This document shows positions 35,324-50,540 of a stretch of 64,000 nucleotides of DNA, piece by piece. Each line of letters starts with the position of its first letter. The stretch's first letter is position 1. The notes beneath the pieces were generated by a model that did no database searches, had not been told where the DNA came from, and saw nothing but the letters and a program-made list of their open reading frames with translations. The DNA is from Lingula anatina (Eukaryota > Brachiopoda > Lingulata > Lingulida > Lingulidae): assembly GCF_001039355.2 (NCBI RefSeq), contig NW_019773513.1:100659-164658 (forward strand), read 5' to 3'. A program made the position numbers and the translations under genes.

Positions 35324-35329
35324 TATAAA
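35324..35329 (+). promoter_or_regulatory. TATA box of CE-A
   Basis: TATAAA lies 82 bp before the ATG, followed by TTTGCAGCTCTTCT. The same box-plus-motif is found at 55573 (CE-C) and, as TATAAT, at 61121 (CE-D), at nearly equal distance from the start codon. Confidence 0.6.
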
Positions 35330-35405
35330 TTTGCAGCTCTTCTAGATATTTTGGTCTTTACTTCTCAGATTTTTGGACGACAACTTCATCAGGAACTTTC
35401 ATAAA

Positions 35406-38400
35406 ATGGCTTGGTGGATTCGATACCTGCCTTTGCTTATTTTGTCAGTATCTGTAGTAGACAGCCAGTTAGAGGTCAACATCACAACCGGTACAATACG
35501 AGGTTTCAACAAAACAGTGAACGGGACATCTGTGAACGAATTTTTAGGTATTCCCTTTGTCAAACCTCCAGTTGGGAACCTTAGATTTGCAAAGCCCCAG
35601 CCTGCGAGCAACTGGACGGGGGTGAAGGACGCCACGGAGTACGGTCCAGCTTGCATGCAGAGACCCAATCCATATGGATTTCCTAATCCTAAAAACGTAG
35701 GTAGACAAAATTCACATACTGCAGTAAAAATATTTATGGTTAATTTCCCTCAAAGGCAAAAGCGCGCTTTGAGATTTTAAATTAGAATTCAAATTAAATG
35801 TGTGAAATTTAGTATTTTTGTCTTTCAGGCAGGACCATCTGGTGATTTACACAACCGTTTTGTTTTTGTATGATGGTGTTCGATAAGTAAGAGAGGCCTA
35901 TATTTGGCAAAAGAAAACCTTTCCGTGTTTTGTTATTGTAGAATATTTTTTCTTTATTTCAGCGCTATACACTTTCAGTGCACAGTTATCTATTTCTGTT
36001 GTTTCATTCACAACTTCAAGCGCTTCTGCTTCTGTCCGGGTGAGGGAGATATGTTTGATAAAAATACCACAAAAACGCCACTCGAACAAGCAAATTCGCT
36101 GCGATGAATTTTTGATTCTACATTCTCAAGGAACATGGCATTATCTAAGCGGATAGGGAAAAATTCCTAACCTACGGAACTCTGTGGCATCCCATAAATT
36201 GTTGCCCCACGGCTAATGGCACTAGGCGTATGAAATACATAACTTATTTTCCACTGCAGATATCTGAAGATTGCCTGACACTCAACGTGTTTGTTCCTGA
36301 TACCCCTGGCGTCAAAGCTGTAATGTTCTGGATTCATGGCGGGGGCTACTTCACTGGCGGAAGTTTTCACTATGATTTCACTGAATTTGGTAGGTCCCTT
36401 AGGCAATCCTTGTGAACCAAAATTACTTTCTCTGAATTTTGTATTGATTCCGAAATTGTTGACTTCGCCCCGTGGGCAACTTTATGTATCCAAGAGAAAT
36501 ATGCAACCTTGCATGTGAACTAACGCCCACTATCAATGTACAGTCTTATTTGCTTCAAAATAAATTCTATTAGTCACACAATTAAAGGGAATGGATGGAA
36601 GAGAAAACGGGAAAGTGGAATGGGAAGAAAAATAAGAAGAAAGTAATTGTTCTAATTTAGATATATGACGTATAATTTCTGTAATTTCATAAGCTGCAAG
36701 AGGCGACATCGTCGTTGTATCAGTAAATTATCGCCTGGGACCATTTGGTTTCCTGAGTATAGATGGCGCTAATAATGCAACTGGAAATCTGGGACTGTGG
36801 GATCAGATTGAGGGACTGAAGTGGGTACAAGACAACATAAGAGCCTTTGGTGGTGACCCTAAAAAGTAAGTTTGTCAGGAATGTGACTTGCTTAACTGTG
36901 CGCCTGCTTCCCTTGGTTCCCTTTGTTAAAATATCTGTTTGATTTTTTTTGCTTAGTCTTTTTGTTTCATTCGACACTTCCTGGGCTCTGTCCAAACCAG
37001 TTTGGCCATATATTTAGAAAATACATATAATATATGATGTTACATTTAATTTCATTGATATGTGTGTGGTATGCTGAGCACTGACATGTCCATGCAAAAT
37101 ATATTGCTTTATCTTACCTCAGTATGAGGAAATAAAGTAAATCTAGCCCAACCAATACCTTAGTATTACATATACAAGATAACGGCCCATAGATGCAATC
37201 AGTCAAAACACTGATAACGCATCGACGAACCCCGACGGAGCCTTAATTGTACCTCCATCAAAAATTTTATTCTGTTTCCAGGGTTACTATATTCGGAGAA
37301 TCTGCCGGGGCTAGCAGTGTCTCTCAGCTTGCTCTTACCACAAAAGCCAAAGGCCTTTTTCACCGTTTCATTCCTCAGAGCGGGTCCGCCTGGGCAGAGT
37401 GGGCGTGGACGACGGAAAAAGCTGCAACACTTTCTTTAAAGATTGGTGACATTATAGGCTGCCACGCCGGGGAGACAGAAAGGTCAAAACTCCTCGACTG
37501 TCTGCGGGAAACAACAGCTGATCGATTCCTAGACGCGAGTATAGTTGCTACCACAGGCGTCCCTGGGATCCTCCATTACAGCGGTGAGGTCGATGGCGAT
37601 ATGTTCCCAGAATCCTTATCAGACATGTTTAAAAACCCTGATTCAGAAGTCTCCCGGCACTTTCGTTCTCTGGACTGTTTGGGAGGTTTTACTGACGGAG
37701 ATGGGGCCATATTGACCCATGACATCGATAACGGGATCACCCCTGCAGAGTTACGAGACAAGTTCATCCCTGATTTGGCCAAGCAAGTGTCGCCTGGCCA
37801 CGAAGCTGAAATTGAGAACGTTCTGATGAAGGAATACTACAATAGCGCAGCTAATCGATATGACACTGCTAACCGCTATGTCGACATCATGACAGACTGG
37901 GCGTTAGCAGGACCGGTGGCAATTCTCACAGATAAACACTCAGCATCGGGTAATGGCTCTACATATCTGTACTACCTCACAAAGGTACCTTCATATGGCT
38001 ATGTTTTGAAATTCCCTCCTTGGTTCTATCGGTCAAACCACGCAGACGACCTTTCGTACCTCCTCGGTCCAGATCATCCAACTATGTTTGATGACGGCGT
38101 CGAGTTCGATGGCGGAGACAAGAGGATTTCTTATGAAATGATGAAGTATTGGGCGAACTTTGCTAAAACAGGGTGAGTATAGATCTGATAATTCTGTTGT
38201 CACAATATTCCCCTAAAGTATAGTTGAATTTATTTTTCCCTGACGGTAGGGAATAACATACAGCTGTGGAAATCTCTTAGTTACCAAGAAGTGTTTGCAA
38301 AAGCCGTTATACTAGTTCGCCAATTCATATATCTCGATTACGAAACAAAGAACCCGAAAACGAGATTAAGAAACTACTAGTAACATTCTCAATATCGTAC

Positions 38401-38774
38401 AATAAACCTGGGTGGTAAAGGAAAACTCTTGGAATTTTCAGGAAATTTGTTTTTCTACATACAGGTCTAACCTTCACTGTATGTTGATGCCACGCACTAA
38501 TACAGAATAGTTTTTATTCATTTCATAAAGGGATCCTAACAAACCAGACCCGCCGACTACAAACTGGCCGCAATACACAGCAACCGGGAAAGAGTACATC
38601 GAGTTAGGTGACGTCACCAAGCCTGCCTCTGACGTCATACCCAGTCGATGGAAGCTGTGGGTGACCACCATTCCGGGGATCCAGGCTTCTACCGTCTCTG
38701 CAGCTGGCGGCATTCGTCCCCCATTCTACGTCATAGTGGCGGGTATGATGTGGGCCTTGGTGGCACGTCCTTAA
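35406..38774 (+). CDS. Carboxylesterase CE-A, 5 exons, intact
   Basis: Type-B carboxylesterase; hydrolyses carboxylic esters, substrate not predictable. Exons 35406-35696, 36260-36389, 36694-36865, 37282-38172, 38531-38774; 575 aa. Start M-A-W-W-I-R-Y gives a 19-residue signal peptide ending D-S-Q; an in-frame ATG 33 bp upstream lies too close to the TATA box and would spoil it. Motifs: E-F-L-G-I-P-F and P-P-V-G in exon 1; E-D-C-L-T-L-N-V and oxyanion G-G-G-Y-F-T-G-G in exon 2; nucleophile G-E-S-A-G (Ser about 205); acid Asp in D-G-D-G (about 338); His in S-N-H-A-D-D-L (about 451). The Cys in G-P-A-C-M and E-D-C-L should pair as in cholinesterases. The C-terminus ends in a hydrophobic stretch ([14 protein letters not shown]), compatible with a GPI signal or membrane contact. 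All splice sites are GT-AG. AATAAA occurs at about 39035 and 39345. Confidence 0.93.
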
Positions 38775-39007
38775 ACTAACATTTAGAAAAAGGTTCACTT
38801 AACGTGCACTTCTTGGTACACTAAAGACTATTTCAGTATTCAGACTATTTTAGTATTCAGACTATTTTAGTATTCAGAGTGTGAACAGAGTGAAAGCGGT
38901 GTGTTTGAAACGTGCATACGTAGTTTGTACAACATTTCAATCAACTCTGAGCACAATGAATGTACGAGGGCCACGAAGGACACACGGGTCATCTGGAAGA
39001 TAAATGT

Positions 39008-41356
39008 ACATTAACACGCGTTACCCTCTTAAAATAAAGTGTATGATTGTTATAATTATTATTTCATAATCATAATCTGTTGTGTTACAGAACAATTATC
39101 TAATTATTAAATTAATTGGTCAGTTCCTGGGAGCAGTTACTTTAATTCGCCAACTAACTTGTTTCGCCTGGTAATTAAGATATCACTTGTACACTGTTTT
39201 TTTTATAATTGTTAATTTGTAATTAATTCATGCATATTATTTTGAAATTTTCTTCTGGGGATGGTTTAATGTCCTCGTCTTGTTATCACGAAGCTATAAT
39301 TTCGCTTTCTCATAATTTTGTACGTGATTTGTCATGCAATAAAATACTTGTTTTAGTGAGACTCTAAAAACTCATAAATAAAGTATGGAGTGTGGCTTGT
39401 TGAAATTCATACTTAATTCAAGTTGTAGAAAAACAAACCATGTGCCTTGTGAACGCAGATGAACTCATACATGTACCTGCATACAAAGTTGTCCACTTGC
39501 AGCCATTGTGTTAGTTGAGTATAGTCACAATTGTCGCATCCTGGTGCATTAACTGGTCCACCGATTTTAGCATCGTTGTTTGTCTCTGTATGGAGCTAAC
39601 CAGCACCGGAAAAGCTAATTTACTGCAATAAATGGCTTAAAACTAAAAAAACTGGTATATGCATTTAGTTCAAAACTGATATTGAAGCATGAAATTACTA
39701 ATGTTTAGAGACATTTAATGTAAAAAAATCATTATTTCTGGGTTTTGCCGGCCATTTTGTATTTAACAGATGATCATAAAACAAACAAAAAGTACAGGAA
39801 ACCCTATCGACATGTTGCTTGTGCACAAATAATGTGATATAGTGACCGAAGTCAGTAAGTATATTATCAAATGACATCACAATTATTATTCTGAGTTGGA
39901 AATTGCATGTATTCACATTTTATATCATAATTTGACTGAAATTAGCCACGATCAAAGGTTTTATTTTCAAGGTTGTACATTTCTATGGGAATTGTTGGCC
40001 TATTTACAAAAGTTATTATGCAAAGAACTTTTATCAATTTAACGTGTAAGATTTAATTTAGCCCTTTTTATTTCTATTAATATTTTAATCTCCATCATTG
40101 AACTGCTGTTGTTGAATTCGCTAATTATTACCTTATGTTTGAAAGTATGCTAACGAAGATTAATTCCCAACTTTCTGAATANACATTAACACGCGTTACC
40201 CTCTTAAAATAAAGTGTATGATTGTTATAATTATTATTTCATAATCATAATCTGTTGTGTTACAGAACAATTATCTAATTATTAAATTAATTGGTCAGTT
40301 CCTGGGAGCAGTTACTTTAATTCGCCAACTAACTTGTTTCGCCTGGTAATTAAGATATCACTTGTACACTGTTTTTTTTATAATTGTTAATTTGTAATTA
40401 ATTCATGCATATTATTTTGAAATTTTCTTCTGGGGATGGTTTAATGTCCTCGTCTTGTTATCACGAAGCTATAATTTCGCTTTCTCATAATTTTGTACGT
40501 GATTTGTCATGCAATAAAATACTTGTTTTAGTGAGACTCTAAAAACTCATAAATAAAGTATGGAGTGTGGCTTGTTGAAATTCATACTTAATTCAAGTTG
40601 TAGAAAAACAAACCATGTGCCTTGTGAACGCAGATGAACTCATACATGTACCTGCATACAAAGTTGTCCACTTGCAGCCATTGTGTTAGTTGAGTATAGT
40701 CACAATTGTCGCATCCTGGTGCATTAACTGGTCCACCGATTTTAGAATCGTTGTTTGTCTCTGTATGGAGCTAACCAGCACCGGAAAAGCTAATTTACTG
40801 CAATAAATGGCTTAAAACTAAAAAAACTGGTATATGCATTTAGTTCAAAACTGATATTGAAGCATGAAATTACTAATGTTTAGAGACATTTAATGTAAAA
40901 AAATCATTATTTCTGGGTTTTGCCGGCCATTTTGTATTTAACAGATGATCATAAAACAAACAAAAAGTACAGGAAACCCTATCGACATGTTGCTTGTGCA
41001 CAAATAATGTGATATAGTGACCGAAGTCAGTAAGTATATTATCAAATGACATCACAATTATTATTCTGAGTTGGAAATTGCATGTATTCACATTTTATAT
41101 CATAATTTGACTGAAATTAGCCACGATCAAAGGTTTTATTTTCAAGGTTGTACATTTCTATGGGAATTGTTGGCCTATTTACAAAAGTTATTATGCAAAG
41201 AACTTTTATCAATTTAACGTGTAAGATTTAATTTAGCCCTTTTTATTTCTATTAATATTTTAATCTCCATCATTGAACTGCTGTTGTTGAATTCGCTAAT
41301 TATTACCTTATGTTTGAAAGTATGCTAACGAAGATTAATTCCCAACTTTCTGAATA
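39008..41356. repeat. 1,174-bp direct duplication around a single N
   Basis: 39008-40181 is repeated at 40183-41356 (offset 1175), with one substitution noticed (39571 C versus 40746 A) and an N at 40182 between the copies. It is AT-rich non-coding 3' flank of CE-A. The break exactly at the N, and near-perfect identity, indicate overlapping contig ends that were not merged. An identical 72-aa minus frame in each copy is not a gene. Confidence 0.95.
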
Positions 41357-42043
41357 TTGGGTACTTAAATTTTAATTTTTTTAAAGATACAACATACATG
41401 GTCAATCATTTTCTAGCAACATTTCCACATTAAGGGCAAGTGGTTTCGTTGTTTGAGCAATACCCACCACTGTAGTTTAATTTTAATGTCAGCCTATTTG
41501 CCGAGATAATTATTTTTAAATTTTATTGAGTTGGGAGCATTAATCAATATGAATGTACATGTAATATTGGACATGCCGCTTATATCACTAAATTTTATCT
41601 CCACAGTATTTTCACTTATGTAGCTTTCTCAACTTCTGCGCCATGAACAAAAAACAACAAACAATTTTTTACATAAAAAGTATCAGGCAAGGGCAGCATT
41701 GTGTTCTAAATTCCACAAATACAACATAAGACAGCTATCTTGTTAAAGGAGTTCTTTGTCCTCAAAAGATCATATACGTTATCATAAGAGAGCACTTAAC
41801 GTACATGGTATAACTGTTTTGCATTTAAAGTTTCTAAGTTGTCAACAAACAAAGCTTATGGAATTGCTATGGTAGAGATAGGCATTCGTTGACATGTGTA
41901 GGTCGCACAGTCTACCCTCATAGTGTAGCAGACACGTTACTCTGACCTGATTCAGGTAGCATGATAAGATACAGCCATAACACAAACACTGAAGCAAACA
42001 CTGAGCCACAAACTTTTTTTAGTTCTTGATCAAATCTCGTAAA

Positions 42044-45547
<3,504 letters not shown>

Positions 45548-45608
45548 AAGCAAACTAAATGTACTGTAAATTTGAGAACATAACCCTTTCTTATCAGACG
45601 TCCTATAG

Positions 45609-45860
45609 GACTCTAAGGGAACACTACAAGACCCTATAGAAATCCTACAGGACTCTATAGGAACCCTACAGGACTCTATGGGAACCCTACAGGACTCTAC
45701 AGGAATCCTACAGGACTCTACAGGAACCCTACAAGACTCTACCAGAACCCTAGAGAACTCTACGAGAACCCTACAGAACTCTACGAGAACCCTACAGGAC
45801 TCAATAGGAATCCTACAGGACTCTATAGGAACCCTACGGGACTCCATATGAATTCTATTG
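45609..45860. repeat. 21-bp minisatellite, 12 units, just after CE-B
   Basis: The unit is GACTCTATAGGAACCCTACAG with substitutions, repeated 12 times and starting about 60 bp after the CE-B stop. Since 21 is divisible by 3, the minus strand has an open frame of 7-residue repeats (E-S-C-R-V-P-I). It runs into CE-B exon 5 and has no independent support as a gene. Degenerate related words continue to about 46030. Confidence 0.95.
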
Positions 45861-47286
45861 GACGTCCTTTAGGATTTCTGTCTAGGAAATTTATCCAACA
45901 GAACCCTTCAGCATTTGGCGCTAGTTTCCTATAAAACACTTAACGTCTCATAGGACCTCTCTGGGGACCCTATAGTTTTTTAAAGTCAATGTTCTATTGG
46001 GTCATTTGGAACCTTATAGGAATTCTCGTGTGGGAATTTATCAACCACCTTGACAGCGTTTTGAATCGCACAGAATATGGAAGTCATATGGAGAACATTG
46101 CTTGTATCGAGTTTAAAGGGATGACGATACTTGAAAAAGCATCGCTTTAGAGTGTGTAAAAGACTTTGATTTCTTAGATTGCATAGTTTACCGGGTTAAA
46201 TTTTATTACAACTCTGATTGTAAGACAGATTAAAAGTAATATCTAAACCAGAAATTAATTAATAAACTAGTGCATACGCGTGCAGATAAAAATTGACAAT
46301 AGCAGTGTAAGTAACTTTTTAAATGCATCCCTTCCGCGTGTAGCAAATGTCCAAAAGCCATATTATCACCTTCCAAAGTTTCTTACGTTTCCAACTTCAG
46401 ACATTTATGGTTTGGAGTTACGTCATGATGGTTTGAACATCACCTTTTGTTTTTTTTATTTAATTAACGCACGTACCACAGGTTAAATTTTGCTAATGTC
46501 ATTGAATTTGCTGTAAATAAGATGTTTTAAGTGTTAAATAAGAAACTCAAACATTGTCATATTGAATTCCTGTGTTCGACGTTTAATTTGATTTGACGGG
46601 AATATCCGGGTTAGTAAAACTTTAATATTATTATATGTTTTAGCTGGTTATTTGGAATTAGCGAACTGGGTCGATCCTCATTCTTGCAGACATTGTGTTC
46701 TTTGTCGCAAAGAGTTCAACTAATGCAATTTACATGTCGTCCTTTTTTTTTCAAAGTAGTCTTTTATTCTATGTACTAAGCTCAGCATCATTGGCAAAGC
46801 TATCATGAGTTTAGAGAGTGGAGACTAATGAATAATACAAAACACCACAATCTTTGCAATGAACAAGACATAGAATAACTTGGAAATGTCATTTGTCCAT
46901 TATTTCAACCATGTAGTGGCATCATTGCCCATTGGATCCATTTTGGTATCACGTCATGTAGCACTGTGTATGGACTCCAGGAGCAGACGACATTATTTGT
47001 GTTATTCTATTCTCAGCACAGCGGCTCCTGTGCACGATAGTTTCATTGGAAATGAGATCTAAGTATAATGGTTTTTGCTCATGCGGGTTGCGCAGATAAA
47101 AGTGAAAATTGCGACTATGTGATGGTAGCATTAACCGTCTTCTTCAAATTATATTTGGGGATAACCGATTTGAAGCGCGCATTTCATCGTTGTACAGTTG
47201 CCGTTAACCATCGATCAGAGTGGTGTACCAAAACATATCACCAGAGATCCGCTGGAACATCTTAATAGAAAGATTTACACTAGAAC
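45861..47286. other. Intergenic, nothing clear
   Basis: AT-rich DNA between the minisatellite and the exon 1 of secreted-family copy VII. The last ~80 bp (with TTGTACAGTTG and GGTGTACC) align with the 5' UTR of the array copies. A weak TATATTT lies about 45 bp upstream of the initiator-like site. Confidence 0.5.
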
Positions 47287-48928
47287 ATGGTGAGTGGGAA
47301 GCGTTATCTTTAAAACTGTTTTTACTCAAACCTTCGTTACTGAATATAAAAAATGTGCAAACTATAAAGGTGTGAATTGGAAAATGTTCGCATGTTATAC
47401 AAAAGAAGCTTTATTAATCACTTTCTGTCACTAGACCTTTAAAAATTGAATTCGCAAATATTTTTTTAGCTTCATTTTTCACTTTTCTGTTTTTTTAACG
47501 GACCTCTATATTAAAAACCTTAGTACGGTATAGCAGCTCCGGTGTATTTGTTGACCGATTCGCTGCACATCTTGTGTTGTTGACAGTAAATGCAACGGGC
47601 TGCAGGTATTGCACTATTTACATAGGGTCTACTAGGGGTTCATTGGAAACTAAACCCAGAAAAAATCTAGTTTCATCATTATACTTCAGTTTTACAACTC
47701 GTATTGTTCTTGATCTCAACTGGGAGCACATTTGCTCGTACACCAAAGAATGTTTTCCAAACAAATCTAGAATTGATATTGACCTTTTTTACTTGCCCTT
47801 GATGTTGGTACGAAAATGGTTGCATATCGACCGTATCTGGTGTCGTTTGCAACAGTATTTAACGTATACTCGACACAGTCTTAGTGTTTACTTACCCTAC
47901 TAGCAAAAACCACGTTCACAAACATGTGAGTGAACAAATCTGAGAGATATGCTTGCTGGGAATAAAAGTGCGAATTATGTAATCACATGTTCATGTCCCT
48001 CAATGTACTTAACAGTAGTCTAAGGGTTGTTTTTAGTACCCAACACTCTGGGTTAGTTTGGAAAATATTTTCAAAAATTTTCAAATAAAAGACGGTATGG
48101 GGACTGTGGACTGAACGTTTTGTCTTTTAATATTACTGTTAATCTTTTCGTTATTTTATATACATATATCCAACATATGTGTCTAGTTAACACTGCAACA
48201 CTGTTCCTTTTTAAAGGTACTGCATCTCTTTTCCCTCCTGTGTTTCTTCGCATTGCCAATGGTGGTGGCGGGAGAGACAATGTGCAACGTCTACACTATG
48301 ATTAGTCATGGCAGCATCATGGGCGGACAATTTCCCAGCGAACAATGGTACCGAGTACACCGATATTTTGATAGAAACACTAACGCCAGCATCGCAGCTG
48401 AAGGGAGAAAGTTCCTACAGTTTTTGAAAGAATGGTACGGCATCGACATGATCGTTGGTGATGATAGCTTGTCAGGAGTTGATCCAACCCCTGTGTCTTT
48501 CCAGACCACGTCACTAAACTTTACATTCGCAATTATGACTCTTCCACAGTCTGCTAAGTTTAAACTCTATACGGAGTCGCGAGGCAAACGAGTTCGCTTT
48601 TACGCTACCAAGATTCAGAGTATTGGGTGGATGATTATAATCGACAATCAGTTCACTGTCAGTGAGGGTCGAAATCGGGGGATGGAAGTGCCTGCAAGAA
48701 GTATCATTAAGTTTGAAGACTTCTATATGAGACCGGGGCCATTGGGATTCGACAGTGAAATAAAGCTACGTGCAGACGACCGTGTTCCAATTGTTCGCAT
48801 TCCAATCCCATTGGGGCAATATACTTATATGACCGGGTATGACGTCACACAAGGAGAGTACGCCGTCTTCAATCGCCACGTCATCAGTCTGACCAGACCC
48901 GAATTCGGTGACGGCGTAGCGCATGGGG
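47287..48928 (+). CDS. Secreted-family copy VII, diverged, 3' end lost in gap
   Basis: The ATG at 47287-47289 abuts GTGAGT. The intron runs to 48216 (AAAG). Exon 2 begins at 48217 with V-L-H-L-F-S-L-L-C-F-F-A-L-P-M-V-V-A-G-E and is open to the gap. The mature protein starts E-T-M-C-N-V-Y-T-M-I-S-H-G-S. It is two residues shorter after that block (I-M-G-G-Q-F-P where the paralogues have ...R-G-G-S-Q-G-F) and has many other substitutions. So this is an older, separate lineage, not part of the recent array. The C-terminal ~35 residues, including the second conserved Cys, lie in the gap 48929-49317. It sits 25 kb from the main array, between carboxylesterases and a GPCR. Function unknown. Confidence 0.85.
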
Positions 48929-49317
48929 NNNNNNNNNNNNNNNNNNNNNNNNNNNNNNNNNNNNNNNNNNNNNNNNNNNNNNNNNNNNNNNNNNNNNNNN
49001 NNNNNNNNNNNNNNNNNNNNNNNNNNNNNNNNNNNNNNNNNNNNNNNNNNNNNNNNNNNNNNNNNNNNNNNNNNNNNNNNNNNNNNNNNNNNNNNNNNNN
49101 NNNNNNNNNNNNNNNNNNNNNNNNNNNNNNNNNNNNNNNNNNNNNNNNNNNNNNNNNNNNNNNNNNNNNNNNNNNNNNNNNNNNNNNNNNNNNNNNNNNN
49201 NNNNNNNNNNNNNNNNNNNNNNNNNNNNNNNNNNNNNNNNNNNNNNNNNNNNNNNNNNNNNNNNNNNNNNNNNNNNNNNNNNNNNNNNNNNNNNNNNNNN
49301 NNNNNNNNNNNNNNNNN
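48929..49317. other. Assembly gap followed by GA microsatellite
   Basis: There are 389 Ns, followed by (GA)n to 49337. AATAAA occurs downstream at about 49415 and again near 49465. The gap probably reflects a low-complexity GA tract like those after the other copies. Confidence 0.99.
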
Positions 49318-49337
49318 GAGAGAGAGAGAGAGAGAGA

Positions 49338-50540
49338 TGCGGGTATCCTTCTGTCTATATAACGTATACCATTTACACCGTACAAGCAATGTCGAGCAGC
49401 AGTAAAAAGCCCGAATAAAGTGCAGATTTTTATTAAAACAAGAAATATACTTGTATCCGATCAAATAAAGACTTGTCCAATGTCATGGGTTAAGGAACGG
49501 AAGTGATCCCTCTCATATCAACCCGTATCCTTCAAATTAAAAAGTTAAGTAAAATAAAAGTGATGGTGATTTTCAAAACCATCATGTGTAAATTTTATAA
49601 AAATGGGACGTTAGACAAAAAAGACAATAAAGGTAGAGTTAAACTAACAGAAATTATATATTTTAAAACAGAATTAAAATCTAATTGAATCGCTTGTTAC
49701 GTAAACAGCCTAAATTTCAATATGTTAGTTTACTGTCCTTATAAAAAATATTGTAGCGCACCGAATATTTTGGTATTTTTCAAAGTAATAAGCTCTGCTG
49801 AAGTCTACCTGGACACCTGAAGTAAGCAACTCTAACACAAGTGAACAATAACTAACCACTGCACTACCTGTGCAGCTCTTTATTATAGTACCAGTTATGC
49901 AAATGAACCAATGCTACAAGTCCAATAAATATGGTTGTCTAGTTTACCACTGCATAACCACTGCAATGCAACACTGTGATATCTTTGGTGGAGGAAACGA
50001 CAGTGACATCTTCACCCCCTTTCTTTGGCGGCATTATCCTCACCTGTAAATATTTTGTTACTTCTCATTGAACAGATTGATCCTAGGACTTAAAGCTGCT
50101 GCCCAGCAGAATAGGCAATTATGTGTAAATGAATAAGATATTAAGCATCTCTGCAAGAGGACACGCCATTAATCTAACATTGTCCTTAAACTAAGCAAAT
50201 GATTCTCTAAAGACCAAAAAAAAAAAAATGTTGGTTAACTTGTTGCCAATTTTAAAGACTGCACCGACTATGGTATAAAGTTAGCATACATAGGTCCCCT
50301 TGTTATAACAGTGATAGGAAAAAGTAGGACATACAGTTTTGGTAGTACTTTTTCAATATAGCGCGCTGATTAACAGCCTTAATACGAGAACGTGCGTGGC
50401 CTATTTCTGTGTGTAATGATAAACGTGCAAATGTCAATCAACCGTGGTATACGGAAGTACAAAATGGAGAATGGCATGTGATATTTACATTGCTGAATGT
50501 TGTATTTTGGGGTGATCAACGTGACAGGAAGGACTGACAC
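49338..50540. other. Intergenic, no gene seen
   Basis: AT-rich DNA upstream of the GPCR. Short frames only, without recognisable similarity or splice context. Confidence 0.5.

Noticed and set aside
39698-41091. Two identical 72-aa minus frames
   Set aside because: Same non-coding block duplicated around the N at 40182.
47574-47903. 109-aa frame in the intron of copy VII
   Set aside because: Lies inside the intron and has no relative at the other copies.
48253-49362. 369-aa frame through the second gap
   Set aside because: Reads across Ns into a GA microsatellite; only the part before 48929 is coding.
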